A stretch of DNA of 64,000 nucleotides, from the NCBI RefSeq assembly GCF_009377175.1, contig NZ_VJZD01000014.1, forward strand, positions 1 through 64,000, given 5' to 3'. Shown in pieces: positions 59,366 through 64,000 of this stretch (positions are counted from its first letter, which is position 1; each line of letters begins with the position of its first letter). Both the position numbers and the translations under genes were made by a program. The DNA is from Streptomyces adustus (GTDB taxonomy: Bacteria; Actinomycetota; Actinomycetes; Streptomycetales; Streptomycetaceae). The notes under the pieces were generated by a model. That model saw only the letters and a list, made by a program, of their open reading frames with translations, was not told the origin of the DNA and ran no database searches.

Positions 59366-60908
59366 AGGTCTCACCGTTGTCCTCCCCCGTCGTGGGTGCC
59401 TTCACGCCCAGCAGCTGTGCCACCCGCGCGAGCGGTGTCCGCGGGGAGGTCAGCTCCGTCCAGTGGGCCTTCACCTTGGCGATGACGCCGTAGCGCGGCT
59501 GCCTCAGCAGCTGCCGGACGACATCGGTCTGCCCGGCGGTCATGGCGACGGAGGCGACGGGCGTCAGCGCGATCGCGTCTCCCTCGACGCTGTCGTCGAG
59601 GCGGGCGCCGCGCAGCCGGGCCAGCGGGTCGGGCTCCGCGCCCAGCGCGAGCCACATGATCGTCACCACCCGGGCGTCGCACACCTCGCTGCCGGCCCGC
59701 TCGTCGCCCGCCACCAGGACGGAGGCGACCCCGACCGCGAACTGGACGTTCCGGTCGCCACCCCACTCGGTGCCCGCGCTGACCTGGCCGGGCCCGGTGA
59801 GCGGGGCGATCGCGGCGTCGCCCTCCGGCCCGTAGCGGGCTTCCACCCGCTGCCGTACGGTCAGCCGCGTGCCGCCCGCAGCACCGCCCGCGAGGCGGCG
59901 CACCCGGTCGGCCGCGGCGGCCCAGTCGGCGGTGCGGCCGGTCCACTCGGGGAAGGCGCAGTACGTCGAGGTGCCGTGGACGCTGCACGACTGGACGCGT
60001 TCCGGGTGCACGGAGGCTTCGGCGCGGGCGGCCTTCAGGGCGGCCGAGTCGCCCGGGGCCTGCCCGACGGCCCCCGTGACGGTGACGGCCAGGGCGAGGG
60101 CGGTCACCGCCAGGGCCGTACGGGTGCGGGCGCCGCTCAGCAGCACCGCGCCGCAGGCCACGAGGATGATCAGCCCCGTCAGGTACAGCGCGTGCCAGGC
60201 GGCCGGACGGCCGAGCAGGTCGGACGGGAGGGGCCCGGCGCCGGCCTCGGTGACGGCGGGCAGCAGCCAGCGCGCCCCGTGCGAGCCGTCCAGGTTCACG
60301 GCGGCGAGGACGAGCAGGACGTAGCCGCCGATCACCACGAGCGGGGCGGCGAAGAACGACGGGATCAGCCGGGCGAGCAGGACGCCGGCGACACCGGCCA
60401 GGAGGACGCAGAGCGGGCCGACGGCCAGTTCGAAGAACGAGCCGTGGCCGCTCGCGCCGGGCTTCAGCGCGGCCCAGGTGAACTCGACGGCCACGACCAG
60501 CGCGGTGAGCGCCGCGTACGGCACCACGGACAGGACGTGCGCGACCGTACGCCGCCAGGGCTCCATGGGCAGGATGCCGTCGTGCCGGTCCGTGCCGTTG
60601 CGGCGGGAGCGCACCGCGGCCCGGTTGACGCAGACCAGCAGGGCGATGCCGAGCAGCACCGGCCCGGTCTGGGTGCCCCGGTCGACGTCCTGGAGGACCG
60701 GGTAGGCGCCCATGCCGTCGCCTTCCGAGTACAACTGCCAGGCGGTGTAGCCGATATAGAGGAGCAGGAAGGAGAACACCGGGACGAACCGGAGGAGTTC
60801 GCGGGCCTCGAAGCGGGCGAGCGCGAGCACGGCCGCGGCCCGCCGGGGAGCCGGGGCTGCGGGCCCGTCGGCCGTGGCGGCCCTCTCCACGACCTCGATG
60901 GCGCTCAT
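59355..60908 (-). CDS. ABC transporter permease with large outer domain
   Basis: 517 residues. The N-terminal half has about six membrane helices (FVPVFSFLLLYIGYTAWQLY, LTALVVAVEFTWAALK, LVVIGGYVLLVLAAVNLDG). The C-terminal half, after about residue 270, is mostly polar (SVHPERVQSCSVHGTSTYC, with a Cys pair) and looks extracytoplasmic with a further region ending GEDNGETCDQ. It follows the ATPase gene with a four-base overlap. Confidence 0.82.
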   Translation of the reverse strand: MSAIEVVERAATADGPAAPAPRRAAAVLALARFEARELLRFVPVFSFLLLYIGYTAWQLYSEGDGMGAYPVLQDVDRGTQTGPVLLGIALLVCVNRAAVRSRRNGTDRHDGILPMEPWRRTVAHVLSVVPYAALTALVVAVEFTWAALKPGASGHGSFFELAVGPLCVLLAGVAGVLLARLIPSFFAAPLVVIGGYVLLVLAAVNLDGSHGARWLLPAVTEAGAGPLPSDLLGRPAAWHALYLTGLIILVACGAVLLSGARTRTALAVTALALAVTVTGAVGQAPGDSAALKAARAEASVHPERVQSCSVHGTSTYCAFPEWTGRTADWAAAADRVRRLAGGAAGGTRLTVRQRVEARYGPEGDAAIAPLTGPGQVSAGTEWGGDRNVQFAVGVASVLVAGDERAGSEVCDARVVTIMWLALGAEPDPLARLRGARLDDSVEGDAIALTPVASVAMTAGQTDVVRQLLRQPRYGVIAKVKAHWTELTSPRTPLARVAQLLGVKAPTTGEDNGETCDQ

Positions 60909-61765
60909 GCGGCCACCTCCGCCGACGCGTCGTCGAGGGTGAGCAGGTAGCCGTCCTCCAGGGTCGGTTCGAGGAGGTCGGCGCCCTCGGGCGGGTCGCC
61001 GACGTTGCGGAAGGTGCCGAGGCCGGTGCGCCAGCCCGCCCGTGCCGCGGGATCCCGCTCGGCACTGCTCCACACCCGGCCCGCGGCCTGTGCGGTGAGC
61101 TCGGCGGGGGTGCCCTCGAAGCGGAGGCGGCCCTGGGCCATGACGATCACCCGGTGGCAGAGCATCGCCACGTCCTCGGTCTGGTGGGTGGAGAGCAGCA
61201 CCGTGCGGCCCTCGCCCGCCTGGGCGATCAGCTCCCGGAACCGCATCCGCTGCTCGGGGTCCAGGCCGACGGTCGGCTCGTCGAGGACGAGAAAGCCGGG
61301 GTCGCCGACGAGGGCGGCGGCGAGCGCGACCCGCTGGCGCATCCCGCCGGACAGCCGCTTGATGCGCCGGCCGCGCACCTCGGACAGGTCGACGGCGTCG
61401 AGTATCCGCCGCACCTCGCGGTGCCGGGCGCCGCGGTCCGTCATCTCCTTGAGGATCGCCACGTAGTCGACGAACTCGAAGGCGGTGAAGTCCGGGTGGA
61501 ATCCCGGGTTCTGCGGGAGGTAGCCCAGGGCGCGGCGGACGTTCTGCCGTCCGGCCGTGGTGCTCGGGTCGTGTCCGAGGACGCTGAAGGCGCCCCGGTC
61601 GGGGGGCACGGCGGTGGCGAGGACCCGCAGCAGGGTGGTCTTGCCCGCCCCGTTCGGTCCGAGCAGCCCGGTCACTCCTTCGGTCAGCCGCAGGGTCACC
61701 TCGTCGAGGGCGGCGGTGCCGCCGTAGCGGAGGGTCAGCCCGGAGGCTGAGACGGTGACGGTCAT
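60905..61765 (-). CDS. ABC transporter ATP-binding protein
   Basis: 286 residues. Walker A GLLGPNGAGKTTLLR, Q-loop LGYLPQNPGFHPDFT, signature LSGGMRQRVALAAAL, Walker B FLVLDEPTVGLDPEQ and the switch His in LLSTHQTEDV are all intact. It powers the two permeases that follow. Substrate unknown; the layout matches exporters or lantibiotic-type immunity pumps, but no such genes are near. Confidence 0.93.
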   Translation of the reverse strand: MTVTVSASGLTLRYGGTAALDEVTLRLTEGVTGLLGPNGAGKTTLLRVLATAVPPDRGAFSVLGHDPSTTAGRQNVRRALGYLPQNPGFHPDFTAFEFVDYVAILKEMTDRGARHREVRRILDAVDLSEVRGRRIKRLSGGMRQRVALAAALVGDPGFLVLDEPTVGLDPEQRMRFRELIAQAGEGRTVLLSTHQTEDVAMLCHRVIVMAQGRLRFEGTPAELTAQAAGRVWSSAERDPAARAGWRTGLGTFRNVGDPPEGADLLEPTLEDGYLLTLDDASAEVAA

Positions 61766-61856
61766 GGGGCACTCCTGTGCGTGGCGTGGGTGGCGCCGGT
61801 CGCGTCGAAAGCGTCGACGGCGTCGGTGAAGGGAGCGAGGGGGCGGCCGTACGCGG

Positions 61857-62714
61857 TCACCCGGCGCCTCCCTGCCGGAAGTCGGTGAACCGCACGGTCG
61901 AGGTGTCGAACCGGTCGCGGACGAGGTAGAGCAGCCCGGCACCGAGTGCCGCGACCGCGCCCGCCACGCCCTGCCCGGCAGCGGTGAACGGCGCGAGCGT
62001 CCCGTCGCCCGACGCGTCCGCCGTGAGGAGCAGACCGATCCAGGCGCCGCCGACCAGGACGGGCGCGACGACCGGACCCAGCCTGGGCGTCAGCGCCAGT
62101 CCGGTCGCGGTCAGCGCGAGCGCGGGCAGCAGCCAGGCCAGCGCGCGCAGCCCGTAGTCGGGGAGCGCGAGGGTCGCGAGGCCGTTGAGGCCGAGGCCCA
62201 CCGTCAGCACGGCGACCGTGCGGATCAGCAGCAGCCGGAAGCCGTGCAGCGGGGAGACGACGCCCATCTCGTACGTGGGGTCGAGGACGGGCCCGTACGA
62301 CAGCGCCACCCCGGCGAGCGGCAGCAGCGGTGCCAGGGCGAGGAACAGCGTGGGCGACCGTCCGGGCGAGACGGTGGCGGTGGCCTGCACCGTCATGAGC
62401 AGGACCGCGGCGACCGCCGCGAGCCAGGAGCGGCGCAGCACGGGTGTGGCGGTGAGCAGCCGGGCCGTGTGGTCGGCGACGCCGACCCGTACCATCAGCG
62501 ACTCGACGAACCCACGCCGTGGCGCGTCGAGTTCCGCGTCGAGCCGTTCCCAGCCGGCGTCCAGCGCGACGGGATCGGCGAGCCGCGCGAGCAGGGCCCG
62601 GCAGTCGGCGCAGGCCGCCAGATGGGTGTCGGCGGACCACAGTCGCGGCGCCGTCAACTCGCCCGCCGTGTAGGCCCGGAGATCGTCCTCGGGCACATGC
62701 CAGGTGGTACTCAT
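61857..62714 (-). CDS. Zinc-finger anti-sigma-type membrane protein
   Basis: 285 residues from ATG at 62714, overlapping the sigma gene stop by four bases. The N-terminal zinc-binding motif HLAACADCRALLARL (with His and two Cys) is as in anti-sigma factors of ECF sigmas. Six hydrophobic helices follow (SWLAAVAAVLLMTVQATA, LALAPLLPLAGVALSYG, TVAVLTVGLGLNGLATLAL), more than the usual one. It should hold the sigma factor inactive until a membrane signal arrives. Confidence 0.88.
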   Translation of the reverse strand: MSTTWHVPEDDLRAYTAGELTAPRLWSADTHLAACADCRALLARLADPVALDAGWERLDAELDAPRRGFVESLMVRVGVADHTARLLTATPVLRRSWLAAVAAVLLMTVQATATVSPGRSPTLFLALAPLLPLAGVALSYGPVLDPTYEMGVVSPLHGFRLLLIRTVAVLTVGLGLNGLATLALPDYGLRALAWLLPALALTATGLALTPRLGPVVAPVLVGGAWIGLLLTADASGDGTLAPFTAAGQGVAGAVAALGAGLLYLVRDRFDTSTVRFTDFRQGGAG

Positions 62715-63253
62715 GCCAGCGCCTCCCGCAGTTGCTTGCGGGCGCGCAGGGCCCGCGTCTTGACCGTGCCGGGCGGTATGCCGAGCAGTACGGCCGCCTC
62801 CCGGGTGGTGAGCCCGTCGACGACCGTCGCCTGGAGGACGGCCCGCAGCTCGGGCGAGAGCCTCAGCAGGGCCCCGGCGAGGTCCCCGTGCTCCACCCCC
62901 GCGAGCACGCGTTCCTCCGCCGAGGCCTCGTCCCGGTGCCGCAGCCGCGCCAGCGCCTGCCGCAGCCGCCCCCGTGCCCCGTCGCCGCGCAGCACGTCGA
63001 TCAGCCGTCGTGACCCGATGCGCCACAGCCAGCCGGCCACGTCGCCGTCCTCGCGGTAGCGGGCGGTCCCCCGCCACACCGCGAGAAACGTCTCCTGCAC
63101 GACGTCGTCGACGATCCCGGCGTCGGCGCACCGGCTGCGCAGCCGCGCGCTCAGCCAGGGCGCGAAGCGCCGGTACAGCTCCTCGAAGGCGCGCCGGTCG
63201 GCGTCCGCCGCGACGGCGCGCAGCAACTCCCCGTCGCTTCTCGTCTCGCTCAC
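62711..63253 (-). CDS. ECF RNA polymerase sigma factor
   Basis: 180 residues. Region 2: AFEELYRRFAPWLSARLRSR, IVDDVVQETFLAVWRG. Region 4: LRLSPELRAVLQATVVDGLT, EAAVLLGIPPGTVKTRALRA. It heads the operon sigma, anti-sigma, ATPase, permease, permease, and probably drives it from a promoter in the 63254-63701 gap. Confidence 0.92.
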   Translation of the reverse strand: MSETRSDGELLRAVAADADRRAFEELYRRFAPWLSARLRSRCADAGIVDDVVQETFLAVWRGTARYREDGDVAGWLWRIGSRRLIDVLRGDGARGRLRQALARLRHRDEASAEERVLAGVEHGDLAGALLRLSPELRAVLQATVVDGLTTREAAVLLGIPPGTVKTRALRARKQLREALA

Positions 63254-63701
63254 GTCTCCTCATCGGACGAGCCCCGCCGATCGGTTCACGCCCCGGCCCC
63301 GACTTTTCCGATCGTCCTGGAACCCATTCACTGCTTAATCAGTGAAATAGTGGTGAATCGGATGGCCGAACACCGGTTCAGCACCGGTGTCCGGCACCGG
63401 ACCGGCACTGAACCGGCCGTCCGGCGGCTCCGTACCTGCCCCCGGGAGGGGGGAGTAGCGTACGAAGCCGACGGCTCCCGGCGGAGAGAGCACGCGCACC
63501 CCGCGATGGACGCCCGGGGGCCGTACCGCGATATCCCGCACGCCATGTCCCCGTAACCGTTGGTTCAGACTGACTTGCGACGCTCGGCCAATGAACCCAG
63601 TCGCGCCCGAGGGCTCGCCACCCCATGAGGGCGATGCCGACGCGCTCCCGCTCGGACGCCTCGACGCGCCTGTCTACCTGCTGGCGCGAAAGAATGGGTC
63701 C
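63254..63701. other. Divergent promoter region between sigma factor and ppk
   Basis: About 450 bases, no gene recognised. It contains TTCACTG-CTTAAT-CAGTGAA (63327-63346, perfect arms) and CCGGTTCAG (63373-63381) with CTGAACCGG (63408-63416). PHO-box direct repeats, expected before ppk, were not clear enough to call. Confidence 0.5.
63327..63346. promoter_or_regulatory. Inverted repeat TTCACTG/CAGTGAA
   Basis: Seven-base perfect arms with a CTTAAT spacer, 74 bp upstream of the ECF sigma start and 355 bp upstream of ppk. Likely a protein-binding site; the AT-rich spacer stands out. Confidence 0.55.
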
Positions 63702-64000
63702 ATGAGCCAGCCAAACGCCCAGGCACAGGTCCAGCACCCGCAGCCCTCCGTGGGCTCCATAGCCGCGCACCGTCCGCACACCGTGTCGGCCGCGGTCTCC
63801 GACCTGGAACCCGACATCGACGCCGATCTCGACGCCTACGAGGAGTCGCCGTACGAGGGTCCCCAGCTGCCGCAGGGTCGATTCCTCGACCGGGAGCGCA
63901 GCTGGCTGGCCTTCAACGAGCGGGTCCTCGAACTCGCCGAGGACCCCAACACGCCCCTGCTCGAACGCGCCAACTTCCTGGCGATCTTCGCCAGCAACCT
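63702..64000 (+). CDS. ppk: Polyphosphate kinase, N-terminal part
   Basis: The window ends after about 100 codons. The N-terminal 60 residues are a polar, acidic extension ([20 protein letters not shown]) common in actinobacteria, followed by the PPK1 start [20 protein letters not shown] and [24 protein letters not shown] helical domain. PPK1 makes polyphosphate from ATP and the reverse. Confidence 0.93.
   Translation, partial: MSQPNAQAQVQHPQPSVGSIAAHRPHTVSAAVSDLEPDIDADLDAYEESPYEGPQLPQGRFLDRERSWLAFNERVLELAEDPNTPLLERANFLAIFASN

Noticed and set aside
63254..63701. PHO boxes for PhoP control of ppk
   Set aside because: Pairs of 11-base direct repeats of the GTTCACC type were sought but only loosely similar words were seen, so no site is claimed.

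Overview
The window is a 64 kb piece of an actinomycete chromosome, almost certainly Streptomyces. Evidence: very high GC with strong third-position bias, many GTG starts and four-base start/stop overlaps, mycothiol genes (mshA, mshD), a GlnR/Nur/RsiG/DevA regulator set, and a gene order that, from memory, follows the S. coelicolor SCO4209 (gpm) to SCO4145 (ppk) block. No rRNA, intact tRNA, CRISPR array or biosynthetic gene cluster was seen.

Bases 1 to about 9,700 are accessory and mosaic. They hold a truncated secreted protein, a TetR/aldo-keto reductase pair with twin operators, a small lipoprotein and a large FG-GAP surface protein. Two 3' remnants of different tyrosine integrases, a 3' fragment of a tRNA-Arg gene and three attachment-site-like repeat clusters are also there. 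This looks like a repeatedly used integration hot spot next to the gpmA end of the conserved core.

Bases 10,000 to 25,000 are core: gpmA, an MFS exporter, a divergent AraC/DUF2000 pair, mshA-ybjN, a methyltransferase, an NlpC/P60 hydrolase, a receiver-PP2C phosphatase, then DUF2516 / HbhA-like / XRE regulator, a GNAT enzyme, a small HAD protein and a HelD-type helicase. Several neighbours (gpm, mshA, YbjN, XRE, HbhA, DUF2516) match mycobacterial synteny.

Bases 25,100 to 34,500 form a paralogue-rich developmental block. It has a phosphotransferase-HAD-phosphotransferase operon and four GntR regulators of the DevA type, including devA translationally coupled to the HAD gene devB. Three tiny membrane proteins are each divergent from one of these regulators. 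Two of the intergenic regions are recognisable duplicates carrying a similar GTTGG/CCAAC palindrome 80 bp from the annotated regulator start. The small membrane proteins share an ungapped pattern and are the best candidate for an undescribed component.

Bases 34,600 to 64,000 return to core: an Eis-like acetyltransferase, rsiG (c-di-GMP-dependent anti-WhiG factor with both binding motifs intact), dtd, ygfZ, nur, a nitrobindin-like protein, a 32-residue membrane peptide and a three-gene membrane/extracellular operon with low-complexity repeats. Next come a sulfurtransferase/DUF1416 operon behind a leaderless cysteine-containing leader peptide, a MoaD-like operon, glnR, a LacI regulator and an HtrA-like protease next to a two-component pair. 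The window ends with a secreted nucleotidase, mshD, an ECF sigma/anti-sigma/ABC operon and the start of ppk.
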